Source of the DNA: Zea mays
Lineage: Eukaryota > Streptophyta > Magnoliopsida > Poales > Poaceae
Length of the DNA stretch: 64,000 nt
Direction: 5' to 3'
Assembly (NCBI RefSeq): GCF_902167145.1
Contig: NC_050097.1
Span: 140,083,982-140,147,981, forward strand
Shown here: piece by piece, positions 1 to 11,600 of the stretch
Position numbering within the stretch: the first letter of the stretch is position 1
Layout: the number at the start of each line of letters is the position of its first letter
Notes under the pieces: generated by a model
The model's database searches: none
Told to the model about the DNA's origin: nothing
What the model saw: only the letters and a program-made list of their open reading frames with translations
Made by a program: the position numbers and the translations under genes

Positions 1-242
1 CGCCGGTTGCGGGGCCCAGGCTGGCGACGGGGTTTACGGAGAAATCGCCGCTTCACCTCGCCGCCTCCCCCACCGCGCGTCCGCAAGAGCCAAGAGTGGG
101 CGTCTAGATTCCTACACCATGCCCCCGCTCGCGCAATCCTCGCTCCCACGGAACCCTAACCAAGAATCTGACTCCGCGCTAGATGAATCGGACGGAAGGA
201 AGACGAGAAGGCCCCGAGGCGAGCGGGGGAACAAAGAAGAAG

Positions 243-455
243 ATGAAGGTCCGTGCGGCGGTGAAGCGCCTGTGCCGGTTCTGCAAGGTGGTGAAGCGTC
301 GGGGAATCGTCTTCGTCAAATGGACGGCCAACGCCAAGCACAAGCAGTGCCAGGGCTTCTCCACCATCGCCGAAGCAGCCGCTGTCTCGTGCATTCACCT
401 GCCTCCGCCGTCGCCCGCTAGCTGTTCCACCTCCGCCACAACTTTCGCAGAGTAA
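243..455 (+). pseudogene. organellar ribosomal protein bL36 fragment, zinc site damaged
   Basis: The frame from the ATG at 243 begins [17 protein letters not shown] and continues to [11 protein letters not shown], the signature of bL36, a tiny zinc-binding protein of the large ribosomal subunit in mitochondria or plastids. The frame is also open upstream to an ATG at 183, but family similarity starts at 243. The family binds zinc with Cys-x2-Cys, a third Cys and a His. Here Cys11 and Cys14 and the His are present but the third Cys is Trp (KWTANAKH). The normally conserved KQRQG is KQCQG. These losses, and the neighbouring gene fragments, suggest a captured and decaying copy. The tail after residue 40 resembles nothing I recognise. 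Confidence 0.65.
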
Positions 456-615
456 GATGATCCTCCACTCTCATGCCGCAACTTTCGTAGAGTAAGCAGT
501 TCCGGAGTCACTTATGTGCCATCGATTACTGGAATTATTGCCTCTCGTTATACACTCTGGTAAACCTTAATTATGCAGATTGATCACAACTCTTAATCTT
601 TCCTGGTCTATGCAG

Positions 616-1277
616 GGGTTCTCGACACTGAGGAATTAGCCATTGTAAACAGCACCTTTCGTAAGGCCCAAGGTTCCAGGCTACCTGGAATCATTGAGGA
701 AACAAGGAGATCAGGGGAGTCAACAACCTCAATTCTGGAAAGTGAAACATGGGCGATGGAAAGCCTTGAGACTGAACTATTTGATAATGTCTGTGCTTCG
801 ATCCAGAGATCTCTTGGCAAACCTGATAAACTTTCAGGTCGGCCCGTTGCTGCCTCAACCCCCCCAAAGGCCACAGCAAATGCACCTCGTGTTGCAGGTA
901 ACAAGCCTCAAATGCTGACACAACATGCTAGGTGACATGAGCTTTTATGTTCTCAGTACCAGCACATGCTATGACATTGAGAAGCATCACGTCATAGCCT
1001 TGCTGCATTGAGAAGCAGTGATCTTTGTTCTTATTTGGAAATGGTTATACATGATAGGTGCTGCATGTATGTCATAGCAATCACCGTATGCACGCAGTCG
1101 TACTTCTTTTTTTCTTGCATTTCTGGTTTGCAGCTGCAGTTCGATTCAATATTGAGTGAAGTGTTTGTTTCTTTTCATGAAGTAGCATTAGCAGATGAAG
1201 AGGCAGAATATTCTTCTTGGGATAGTGACGACGAGTACCAGAAATTCATCCAAAACATCAATCGATTCCTGACTTAA
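616..1277 (+). pseudogene. two exons of an unrecognised gene
   Basis: The first exon (616-897) follows an acceptor (tatgcag) and ends at CAG|GTAACA. Its open frame, read from 618, starts VLDTEELAIVNSTF and is acidic and Ser/Thr-rich. The second open stretch (1134-1277) follows a pyrimidine-rich acceptor (ggtttgcag) and encodes an acidic C-terminus ending in NINRFLT and TAA. Joining the two directly does not keep the reading phase (one base left over versus phase 0), so an exon is missing or the frame is broken. I do not recognise the protein. Orientation and spacing match the adjoining captured fragments. Confidence 0.4.
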
Positions 1278-1457
1278 CCTCCAAGGTATACTGACCACTT
1301 CTTCAACAATTTCCTTGTTTCAGAAAAAATTAATTCCTTACTTAACCGGTTGTCGGAGGTGAATCTTCTTCTCTTCTGCTCACAGGTTGCGAGGCTTGGG
1401 CTGAGAAGTTAATTTAGCTGCTCTTTTTTTACGTGATGGCCCGGTTCAGAGACAGTA

Positions 1458-1574
1458 ATGGAGGAGGCCTCGCTCGGAACGGTGGCGGAGCCACTGCTGG
1501 TGAGCGCAATCAGAGGGAAAAAGGTCGAGAGGGCACCAATCTGGCTCCTGAGGCAAGCCAAGAGGTACATGAAG
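1458..1574 (+). pseudogene. uroporphyrinogen decarboxylase (URO-D) exon fragment
   Basis: An open stretch starting at the ATG at 1458 encodes EPLLVSAIRGKKVERAPIW, then LLRQAKRYMK. This matches the N-terminal core of URO-D (family pattern ...RGxxVERPPVWLMRQAGRYM). URO-D removes four carboxyl groups from uroporphyrinogen III in plastid tetrapyrrole synthesis. The family RQAGRY active-site strand is RQAKRY here, and no transit peptide precedes it. The exon ends at AAG|GCAAGT, a typical GC-AG intron donor. No further URO-D exon was found downstream, so this is a lone exon, most simply captured by the surrounding Helitron. Confidence 0.65.
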
Positions 1575-2958
1575 GCAAGTCCACTTCCATTTTGTGACAG
1601 TCTTCTGTGTTGGTCTGCTAAGTAAGCATTTCTGTAATTAACATTCCAGTGCGTATCTCGAAGGAATGATCTAAATTGGTTAGTAATATTATATAATAGT
1701 AGTCTCCAAAACCGATTGATAAAGTATTTTAGAAATGGAGGAATTAACCAATAATCTTCATAGTAGGGAACATAAATGCTAAATGTTTGCCGAGTGCTGT
1801 GATATGTGTCACTTCATGATCTGTTATATAACGTGCTTTCGAACCGGGCCTTATTGCTTAGGAATATCTCCCACATGGTATTCATTGCAAGTTTTAATAT
1901 TAGATTACAGATATCATACTATACCCAGAAGTTGCCTTCACATGAGATACAAAGTCTGATTTTATTCTTGACCCAAGAAAATGATGGTTTTTGATGCTGA
2001 GTCGCTTAGATAGTTCATAGTTTGGGACGCCAGAAATACTACAGGTTTTAAATTTCTTCCGTTCTGGTTTCGAACTATCATTAGTTTCACCTTGTATGTG
2101 TCTGATGTTGTGGGAGAATGTTGTGTTAGTGCGGCTGTGAAATTGGGATTGTCTTAAGAGGTTATTATTTTATTTGAGAGATGGGATGCTAACCTTGGGT
2201 TCTGTACTGTTTGTGTTTGATGGTTAAGTGTCTGGTGAGGTTTGTGTGGAAGTTTAGTCTATATGGGGTTTTCCTGCTTTTTAAATGCTTCCATCCCTGT
2301 GAAACGATCATAGTCTATTTTGTGGGTTGATTAGTTTATCACATCAATATGTAGTGTCGACAAATGCTATATGTTCTGTGCCTCTGATCACATTGCTGGA
2401 TTTGATTGCTTTTCCTTAAAAAGGGAATACCCATTATTGACAACGTTGGAATCTGAGAAGGGAATTTCTAGACAGCCTTAACCCTGCAAAATTCTGCTCG
2501 TAGGCTGATTTAAACCCAGGACTGATAGGCAACAAGTGGAATTGTCTCGCCCACTCTTCTGTAGATGTGATCGATAGCTATTAGGTTTTTAAAAGCCAGT
2601 GCTAACATCTAAACTATTTTTTGGTTGTGTTCCATGCAAGGTTTACTTTTTTTGGTTCGAAATCACCGAATTTCAAGGGGTTTTAGTTTTCTCTACTAAC
2701 TGAAAAACGAATTTTGGTCCGATTTTAAATGGATTTGGATTCAAAATATAAAAATACAAAAGTCAAATTTTGGTCAACAAAATGAAATTTGGATCATTCC
2801 AAACAAAATTGTGGACCCTGGTTCCATGGTGATGAATTGATGGTATTGCATTTTTTGAGTAATTTGTAGACCATGGAGCTGGAAATTTAATCTCATATAT
2901 CTTCTAATTTTCTATTGCTGTGACTTAAATATGTTATCTATTTTTTTTGACTATGCAG
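1575..2958. other. non-coding spacer between captured exons
   Basis: AT-rich DNA with no coding stretch I can support. It has the character of intron sequence on the plus strand, beginning with the URO-D GC donor and ending in the acceptor tatgcag at 2958. Confidence 0.4.
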
Positions 2959-3012
2959 ATGGCAAGGACACAGAAGAACAAAGCCACTGCTCACCATCTT
3001 GGTCTTCTGAAG
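2959..3012 (+). pseudogene. single exon of a DRG-family GTP-binding protein
   Basis: Fifty-four bases bounded by a good acceptor (ctatgcag) and donor (AAG|GTAACT) encode MARTQKNKATAHHLGLLK. This is the highly conserved helical segment just upstream of the G domain in plant developmentally regulated GTP-binding proteins (DRG). In the intact protein it follows a short N-terminal segment and precedes KAKLAKLRREL. Neither the preceding nor the following DRG exon is present, so this is an isolated captured exon, although its splice sites would still allow inclusion in a chimeric transcript. Confidence 0.7.
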
Positions 3013-3189
3013 GTAACTTGAAATATACTCTAATCTTTATCTTAGAACTCTTACCTATGGTAATTTCTGTCATTCACTTTAATGAGTTTAAGATTCCCAC
3101 TCCATATGAGGCCATTAGGACATCTGCATATCATTTCAAGTTTAAGAGCATGATATAATAACACAAAAACATCTTCTCATAGCAAAAAG

Positions 3190-4120
3190 GGGTCAACATT
3201 TTGAAGCAAGAAGGGGTCAAATTTGGGAGCTTTGACATCCTTACAGATAATGATGTTCGTGAAGGTATGAAGAAGTTCTCCAACTGGCCCACTGTTCCTC
3301 AACTCTACTGCAAAGGCGAGCTTCTTGGTGAATGTGATATTGTTATTGCTATGCATGACAGTGGTGAATTGAAGGATGTTTTTGAGGAGCACAATATTCC
3401 CCTCAAACCACAGGGTAGAAAAAATGAAGAAGTAGGTCAGCCCGAGTCTGCAACTGAGAAGGGTGGTGCAGTTGCTGAACCAATTGGGCTTACTGATGCT
3501 CAGAAAGCTCGTTTGGAAAGCCTTATTAATTCCAGCCCAGTGATGGTATTCATCAAAGGTACACCAGAGGAACCAAGGTGTGGGTTCAGTGGGAAGTTGG
3601 TCCACATACTTAAGCAAGAGAATATTCCTTTCTCAAGTTTTGACATCCTTTCAGCTGATGAGGTTAGACAGGGGCTGAAAGTGCTCTCAAACTGGCCCAG
3701 TTACCCTCAACTATACATAAAAGGTGAGCTGGTTGGCGGCTCAGACATAGTGATGGAGATGCACAAGAGTGGTGAGCTGAAGAAGGTTATGTCTGAGAAA
3801 GGGGTTATTCCAAAGGAAAGCCTGGAGGACAGATTGAAGTCCCTGGTTTCCTCTGCACCGGTGATGCTTTTAATGAAGGGCACTCCAGATGCTCCTCATT
3901 GCGGCTTCAGTTCGAAGGTTGTGAACGCCTTGAAGAAGGAAGGGGTCAGCTTTGGGTCCTTCGACATCTTATCTGACGAGGAAGTTAGGCAAGGTTTGAA
4001 GACGTACTCCAACTGGCCTACCTTCCCCAGCTCTACTACAAATTGGAGCTGATTGGGGGATGTGATATCGTTCTTGAGATGGAGAAGAGCGGAGACCTGA
4101 AGTCAACCCTGTCAGAGTAG
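3190..4120 (+). pseudogene. monothiol glutaredoxin S17-like, 3' part, frameshifted
   Basis: The frame encodes the C-terminal half of a first glutaredoxin domain (it enters at VNILKQEG), then a complete second and a nearly complete third domain. Each of the latter carries the monothiol CGFS motif after KGTP (Cys codons at 3579 and 3900). Plant GRXS17 has a thioredoxin domain plus three such domains and handles Fe-S clusters and redox signalling. The thioredoxin domain and the first CGFS site are absent. A C is missing from the run at 4025-4028, so the frame ends early at 4050-4052. In the shifted frame the normal C-terminus ([19 protein letters not shown]) continues to TAG at 4118-4120. The first domain also reads GECD where GGCD is usual. 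Confidence 0.85.
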
Positions 4121-5079
4121 ACACCTAGCTAGCATTCTTGCTTCGCTGGCGTTTTTACCATATTGCCTGCATTGGATCACTCTACTCTGGTATTCATGCC
4201 ATTGTATTCATAGATCCACGTTGGTACTTGTCTGCAGTACCACATTGCTAGAATTGTGACACATCTGCAGAAGGAATAACTCACGCTTGTTCGGTACTGA
4301 TTGCATTGTTCTTATATCACCAGTTCTATTGAACGGATGGAAGCTTTTTTGTTCGGGTATTGTCACGATCTATAGACGGATGAAGTAAAATATTTCTAGA
4401 GTATGTGTGTTCGTGTAATTGTGTATTTAAGTCATGCCATTGTTCTTGGGAAGGCACATGTGAAAAATATGACTTTCACAACGAACAAGCTTATATAAAT
4501 CTAATTTCAAAATGGTTCGTACAACATTTATTCACGGGAACGGAGATAAGGAGCTGTAAGTATTCTCAGACTCATTATTCTAATTCCACGTGAATGGGAG
4601 TGGATTAGGGTGGACTTTGACTTCTATAGATTTAAATCGACTCAATACCATCCAGTATAGAACTAATTTACACCATAAATCATCTTAATCTATGTGGATT
4701 GAGGTGAATAAGAGCCTTAATCTATGTGGATCGAGTGAACGTATAGAATTAATTTACACCATAAATTATCTTAATCTATGTGGATTGAGATGAATAAGAG
4801 CCTTAATCTATGTGGATCGAGGTGAACAAGAGAGTATCCAAACAAGCTTTAATTATGTATTAACTAATTAACATCACAATAAATATGGTATATGGCTCTT
4901 TATTCACTAGAAAATATCGACAAGATACCTAGGAACGAATCTATCTCCTCTCTTTTCTTTTAAATTTTAGTGAATTGCATGGTTATCCCTAATCAGAGAT
5001 GCAACTCAGTTTTTACTCTATTTTTTTAAAGTTTACACATGTCTCTCATTTTTTGAAACTACCAGACATTTTATCCCTA
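4121..5079. other. 3' flank and AT-rich spacer
   Basis: The sequence after the glutaredoxin stop looks like its 3' untranslated region to about 4400. It is followed by AT-rich DNA containing a two-copy 86-base tandem repeat. No gene was recognised. Confidence 0.4.
4655..4826. repeat. tandem repeat, two copies, period 86
   Basis: The segment beginning GTATAGAACTAATTTACACC at 4655 recurs at 4741 with a few substitutions. Each copy itself contains twice the phrase CTTAATCTATGTGGAT. The flank reads ATCCAAACAAGCTTTAA, a phrase common near the ends of grass hAT-like MITEs, so this may be the body of a small DNA transposon. Confidence 0.6.
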
Positions 5080-5108
5080 CTAGGTGAATGCCCGTGCGTT
5101 GCGACGGG
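5080..5108 (-). mobile_element. Helitron-type 3' terminus, minus strand
   Basis: On the minus strand a short hairpin (CCCGT ... ACGGG, 5091-5108) is followed after a few bases by CTAG (5080-5083) and T. It resembles the end at 6630 in inverted orientation: both contain GCACGGGCA before CTAG. A third related sequence, GGTGCCCGTGCGTTGCGACG, lies at 5293-5312 without the CTAG. The matching minus-strand 5' end was not found, so the extent to the right is unknown. Confidence 0.5.
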
Positions 5109-6602
5109 AGTAAAAAAAATTTGTATGAAATATATAAACGGAACGACAAATATCACTATAATATGTAAAATCCGTGTGGTAAACATTATCAATATTACAC
5201 AAAATATTTCTAAAGAGTCAATTTAGAATTTTGTAATGACAGACAAATATGTCGACAACCATACACTAATCTAAACCTTTTTACCACGACGTAGGTGCCC
5301 GTGCGTTGCGACGACATACAAAATATTGAATAAAATGATAATGCACAACTAAATCAGTTCAAAAAGATATGTAATGCTCAAAGGATAGTGTTTGCGGATG
5401 TTAGAGAGCGAGCGGACGCTCCTGGATAGCGAAGCGTGGAGAACGAGCAGCGGGTGGGAACGCGACGCACAAAAAACCACGACTGGAACTATTAAAAGTA
5501 GTGCATTATAGTAGTAAATAATTTGTGTGTCGTGGTCTCTCATGTTGAGTTTGTGATCCAAATTCTGCATATGGAGACAATGTTGACGAGCGGAACGGAG
5601 CCCCGTCGCGCGGGATGCTTGGGCCGGAGCGTAGCGACACAAATTGGCCCATCGGCCAGCAGCCTTGCACGCCAGGGGGGCTAATTATGGTTTGTTTCGC
5701 GTAGTCATTTTACTCCTCTTGTAAGTCGTCGTCTACGGATGACGTTTTGTAAACACTACACATGTAGTGAAGGTTTTGTCTGGCTGATGCCCGTGGTTTT
5801 TCTCTTCGCATTGAAGGAGTTTTCACGTTAATTTGTGTTTCGTGCTCTGTGATTTGTTGGTTGATCTACTTTTATTTTCCTATGGTTTTCTGCTAACATC
5901 TCACATTGTGTAGACAAGTTTCCCTCCGTGCATTATTTCTTGCCTTATTTACCTCCGTGCAACAAACAAATGCGAGTGCGAGTGATGTACAACCACCAAA
6001 TTTTAGGCGAGATGGATCCCTTCCTATATTTTACTCTGCTCTGTTTCCTTGAACGTGTGAATCTCTTTCCTTCCCAAATTTCTCCATTGATAAAAGGTGG
6101 AAATCGGCAGTGCCCTCACCAGCTATAAATGGAGCCACACTGATCTCCCTTTCTATCTGTTCTCCCTCTTTTCTCAGGTAATTGTGTTGAATTTGTGATC
6201 TATCAGAGTACGAATCCCACACACGTTGAATGGTGGTTATCTATTTGATGTTTCTTGTGTTTTTATTCCCTTAACTACGCGAGACATCAGTGCTTACATG
6301 CTCTGGGTTTCTTTCATTAAGAATATCGCAATATAATTCTAACTATTGAGTTTTGGCTTACTCTGGGGCACATATTGTAGTCGCTGGTGCCTACTACTGA
6401 TCACGCATATCTGGGCCAGGTTTACCCACGTCGCCGTCTAAGAAATAACACACAAAGGGATTCACTACCGCAACACTGACATTCCTCTATGCGTTATTTA
6501 TAATAATATTTGGGTCGAAATATTTATAATAATATTACGTATTTATATTGTTATGTATCTATGTTTAATCACGGATTTTGTCGTCATTATTGTAATCACG
6601 TT
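5109..6602. other. non-coding interior between two inverted Helitron-type ends
   Basis: AT-rich sequence with no supported gene. It lies between outward-facing 3' termini at 5080 and 6630. Confidence 0.35.
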
Positions 6603-6630
6603 CCGTGGCATCGCACGGGCACGTACCTAG

Positions 6631-8230
6631 TATACTTATATGGCTATATTTAGAAAACGAAGAAGAAATCGAAGTGACCGAAGAGAAGACACCACCACCT
6701 TCGGAATATCAGGCCGGGAATTGTTTCTACTTCGATATCTGCGGGTCCGAGCCTGACTCACCTACTAACGAAGGCAAGCTCTGGTGCATTTGCCACCTTC
6801 CTTGATGTTTTTAAAATCTTTCTCACTTGATTGATGCATTAGGTGATAGGAGTTGAATGCTTAAACAATTCCTGCATTACCTTCCTTGAAACCCTGTTTT
6901 TACAAAAAGGTTTTTCTATGCTTAGTATTGCTTTAGAAAAACAAAAGGATTTGTTTTACAAAAGATGATTGGCAAAGTGGGAGGGTTGTTTTCAAAAATA
7001 AAACTTGATGGTGGATCCATCATGGTCGTGATGGGTTCAACATCGGAAAAGATGTACCTCTGCCAGGTACCAAGTTTTTGGGTTGAAATGATTAAGCTGA
7101 GACCGGGCGGGTGACTTGCACGAGAAAGGAGTCTTGGTGTAGTGTCTCCGTCTGAGTCGATTAAGGACCGTGTCGATGTAGGCTTGATGACCGAGGACCC
7201 TTTAACTGGTCACATGCCTCGTCATGGGTAAGCCTTGCCTCGGGCAGACTAAGGCCAGAATAAGATAACACGAAATGGGCGTGGAGCGGTGGCGGGAGTA
7301 GCGTGTACCCTCCGTGGCAAGAGGCTGGACGGTGGTGTATCTGTGCTCTCAGTTTGCGTGAACCTGATCTGGTCTTAAGAACCCCGGTGGCGGGTTGACA
7401 TATGCAAGGGTTAAGTGCTACATATGTCGTGTGATTGGAGATCCTCAGCTGAGTATAATCGATTCGGATCGCCGTACCTTCGCGGTTATGAAGACTTGGT
7501 CACTGACTTACACGTAGCAATCCACTAAAGATGATGGTTTGTTAAGAAATTGGCTAATGCAGGACAAGTGATTGAACTAGGGTAGAAAAAACTCTAGTTG
7601 CAGGTAATTTTACTTAACCTGACAAATAAAACTGGATTTTTAAGGATCCACTTTAGTAATCATTTCTACAAAACAGAGTCTTTGATTATTGAAAGTCTTA
7701 CCTTGACTCCCTTATAACCAGCATACCCTTGAGAGTCTTTTCTTTAGTCGGGTAAGACTTGCTGAGTAATTCCATACTCAGGGTTTATTCCCCCGTTGTT
7801 TTTAGGTGAGGAAGCGACAAATTTTTGTTGCTTCTGCTCTAAGATGGTGCCAAAAGAAGAACGCAAGGAATGAAGTGCGGGAGGAAAGGATCCTCCATAT
7901 AGAACTTTTATATAAGAACTTATCGGGAGGAGTTTTTACCTCCCTTGGTATGTGTAATAATATTACTCTGCACTCATACGATAACTCTGGTCTGTAATAA
8001 GTAACTTGATCTTACTTTCTAAATAAATGTAAGTTTATGTAATCGCTTCCGCATTTCTATATCTCCGATGTTCTGTAATGTCTGCAAGACGGGTGAAACG
8101 TTCCTGGAAAGGTAAGAAAGAAGATACCGAGCTTGTCGAGTGATTCAGGAACATCTACAGGGTTGTCTGATGTCTATTGGACAAGTACAGCTGTAGGTGA
8201 ACCTAATTACTTTGGAGGTTCCGTCACACT
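6631..8230. other. repeat-like DNA, probably an LTR-retroelement remnant
   Basis: No open frame resembles a known protein. The texture (mixed GC phrases such as AACCCCGGTGGCGGGTTGAC, ending near GGAGGTTCCGTCACACTC) is like the LTRs of grass Gypsy elements, but I cannot define ends or target duplications. Confidence 0.25.
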
Positions 8231-8628
8231 CTGCCTCTCTCTGTCTGAATAAAGCTCGCTCGATATGAAATATAGCCCAGCCCAGTCCTTTCTCTCTAGT
8301 ACGCAAGAGACCCAACATTTACGACCCACACCGATTAGGCCCGTTCTTTTCGCGGCCCATTTGAGAGAGACGCTCACCACTCACGCGGCACACCGCACAC
8401 GCTGGTCCTAATTCTGACCGTTGCAACTCCAAAATCCAAATCTGCCGCCCGGTTTCATAGCCACCTCCAACGTCTCCTTCGCCGGCGCTCATCCCCCCTA
8501 CACATCCCCCTCCCCGTTCTTCTCCAAGGCTTCAAACTCGCAGAGATTCGCAGTCTGCACTACGTCTCCTTGACCTCAGCAGCGGCCACACAGCCACGCG
8601 CACCGAGAGAAGAGAGATTCCCCACGGC
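8231..8628 (+). promoter_or_regulatory. 5' flank and probable 5' UTR of the PS1-like gene
   Basis: Pyrimidine-rich, low-TG sequence rich in CTCC and CGCC runs immediately precedes the first ATG of the FHA-PIN gene, as in many grass 5' UTRs. I see no convincing TATA box close to the start, so the transcription start cannot be placed. Confidence 0.35.
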
Positions 8629-11600
8629 ATGGCGGCGGCGGACGGGGACGCCTTGATCGCGGCGTTTGCGGTGTCCAAGGGCGGCATCGTGCTCAAGCAC
8701 ATTTTCCTCAACGCACCACCGCCGGAGGCGATGTGCGGGTCCGGCGGAAGAGAAGTGGAGAGTGATGAGGAGGACCCGCCGGTGATGGTGGGTCGGCACC
8801 CCGACTGCCACGTGCTCGTCGACCACCCCAGCGTCAGCCGCTTCCACCTCGAGCTACGGTGCCGACGTCGACAGAGTCTCATCACCGTCACCGACCTCCA
8901 CTCCGGTGAGACGCCAGCCTCTGTTACCTTTTCCCCTTCCTCTGCATCCTCGTAATGTGTTCGTGATAGCGGCGCTAACAGGATTGGTCCGATCCCGCGG
9001 ACTGATCTGGCCTGTTAGTCTACATTTCAATTGATTCGTGCTCGTTCAACTGTGGCGTATTCTATTTAGGGATTTCACTAGAACTTCAATGCGTTGTTGG
9101 ACTTGGATCATCTCCAGACGGGATCAATGCTGCCTTCATCATTGCGGATTTGGGATCAGATTTTTTCCCCCATCGAAATTTCCTACAGAGTGTCGCAGTC
9201 TTCTAATTTTCGACTGAAACGATGTAGTGTCTCAGTCTTCTGTTTTTGGATTGAAATGACGTGGAAGTTAACTCGGCGTTTCCCATTCCTGGGGGTCTTC
9301 ATTGATGCAGTGCACGGGACATGGGTTTCGGGGCGACGGATCCCACCCAACACGCCAGTGGATCTCGCTACCGGTGACACGCTGCGGCTCGGGGCCTCTA
9401 AGAGGGAGTATAAGCTGCTCTGGCTGTCGCTTCGTGAGGCATTTGAGATGGACGATCTGATGTATATGCCATCGCTGCCTGAGGAGGACAAAGAGGAGCC
9501 ATATGTTAAGGTAGCAACTATCTAATTCTCGTTTATATGCTCGTAGAATAAGTTTCTATGTTGTTTTGGCACTCGGTGCCGTTTCTTTGTGGTTTAGTGT
9601 TTGATGAAATGCGCAGGAACCAAGCAGCAAGTTATTGCCTGGGCACAGGGATTCAGTGAACATGGAGACCCATCAGGTTTGTTCACAGCAAACCAGTATT
9701 ACTGACTACTGGAAACATTCTATGAAATGCTTATCAGTATCTTTAGAGCTGCAATCCATGTTTATTGACTTCATAGCCTGAAACTGCAAAGTGGCAACTG
9801 ATGTAGTTTTTATTTTTATTTTTTTCGTATTAGTATGTTATGTATGATCTTCTTTGCATCTAAGAAAATGGATCTGCTAGGTTGCAAAATCAAAGGCAGC
9901 AACGCGAATTGCCTCAATTCTTTCCAGTTTTTGATGTGTTGATTATAGTTACTCCACTGTAGTAATCCTTGTATGCTTGTTCTATGAATATATATAACGT
10001 CTTATTTTCCTACATGCCACTTCAAGTAGATCTGCCCTGTTAATCGCTACTGATCAATCAACATTCTCTTCTTAGTTTTTTACTGCATTGATGATCCCAT
10101 TTGACTGTATCCAGCAGTTGCCTAATTCCTATGAATATCATCATATTTTTGTCATGCCTTGTGAATGCTGCATGCCTGCCTTGTGCCAAACTTGATTGAA
10201 AATAATTATGTTGCCTAAATGAAATTTGTCATGCTGTACTGCTAGATTTGTTATTATTTGGGCACTTCATGCCAGTCAAAATACATTGTGCATGTCCGTA
10301 GAGTCATAGAATAAGTGCGAACCTCTATTTGATACATATTATTTTCTATGCTCCTGATTCTATTGTGCTAAGTTAAATTTATCTGAAATGACATACTATT
10401 TATTTGTTTATGGGTGAGGTAGGGATTCGGGTGTTTTCTTGACCTGCTTGAGATTTTCTTCTTGATGCAATACCTTGGGGTTGTCATATCCCCACAGATC
10501 GAGTTTTTTACATTCTATTTGTTTGTTTGCTTAGTTTGACAAATGATTTTTTTAAAAAAAAGCCTAGGGTGGTTTACCCCAGAGTTTTTTTTCCTTAGCT
10601 TAACAAAAGATTTTTTATGGTAGGTGTGTGTAATTTTCAGCTTGTGTAAAGCAAACATTTTTGCACATGTGAATTCATTTGGCTGCTTCTATGAATGTTG
10701 TATTTCACAAGTTAAACACAGTTCTTGCATTTATTTTGTATGTTGAAGTCAGAGCATATCAACACTTAAATGTGCTATCCTTTGCATATGACCAAATTTT
10801 GTGACCTTAATTTTGTGTAACCAAGTCAACTATAAATTGCATCAGCACAAACTATGTGATCAGCTATTCAGCTGACAATATATATCCAATATCCAATTCC
10901 ACTTGTAAAATTCATCTATGCTCAAGTTAGCTAATAGCATTGGTTTACAGTTTAACATGTATGTCAGTTTTTTTTTTAATTTTCAATAGTTTTAGGTGTT
11001 ACTGTTTGTTTCATGTCTAAAGTTGTTTACACGAGTTATATTGCTGTTGTTTTCTTACTTTTTATCGTATAGACTTTCAGCTTTGGATCCATTTTCTGGA
11101 AATGATTGCTAACTGTCTGATCTAATATCCAGGATACAAGTGAACAAATTGTGTCTGAAGACATTGCATTTCCAGCCAAAGTGGCCCCCTCAGCACCTCC
11201 ATTGTCTGAGTTCCTTCAACCTTTTTTTGTGGAAGAGCATTCACTTTCCCAATTTCATGAGAAAAGAAACGGAGTGACAGAGGAAAAGTTGGTCGACAAG
11301 AATCAAATTTCAGAATCTTTTGGTTCGTTGATCATACAGGAAATGCCAGGCACACTGACAAATGCTGGAAAATCAATCCAGTCAGGCGAGCAGGAGGATG
11401 CCTCAAACAAAGTGTCCAAGAGGTCCAAGTTGAAGTCAGTCAAATCACTTCGTGTTGACACAGGCAGGAGCAGCGAGAGAAGCAGCACTCTGAGCCATAG
11501 CTTTCAGAAGGGAGACCAAAATGATATTGTTGTATGTTCTCAGAGCTGTGGGACAGAATGTGCGGTATGTATAGCTTTATTTGGTATTTCTGAAATTGAA

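Larger units (their letters stand above)
1..6630 (+). mobile_element. Helitron (right part) carrying fragments of several genes
   Basis: The right end is called from a terminal hairpin, stem CCGTG (6603-6607) and CACGG (6614-6618) around loop GCATCG, followed eight bases later by CTAG (6627-6630) and a T. This is the Helitron 3' end structure, with insertion between A and T. Upstream lie pieces of at least four unrelated genes, all on the plus strand (bL36, URO-D, DRG GTPase, glutaredoxin S17), as expected for gene-capturing maize Helitrons. No TC-type 5' end was found, so the element probably begins left of the window. A further inverted Helitron-type end sits at 5080, so the region may be compound. 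Membership of all the fragments in one element is inferred from orientation and order. Confidence 0.55.

Noticed and set aside
4655..4826. Satellite or centromeric array
   Set aside because: Only two copies of the 86-base unit; no extended array.
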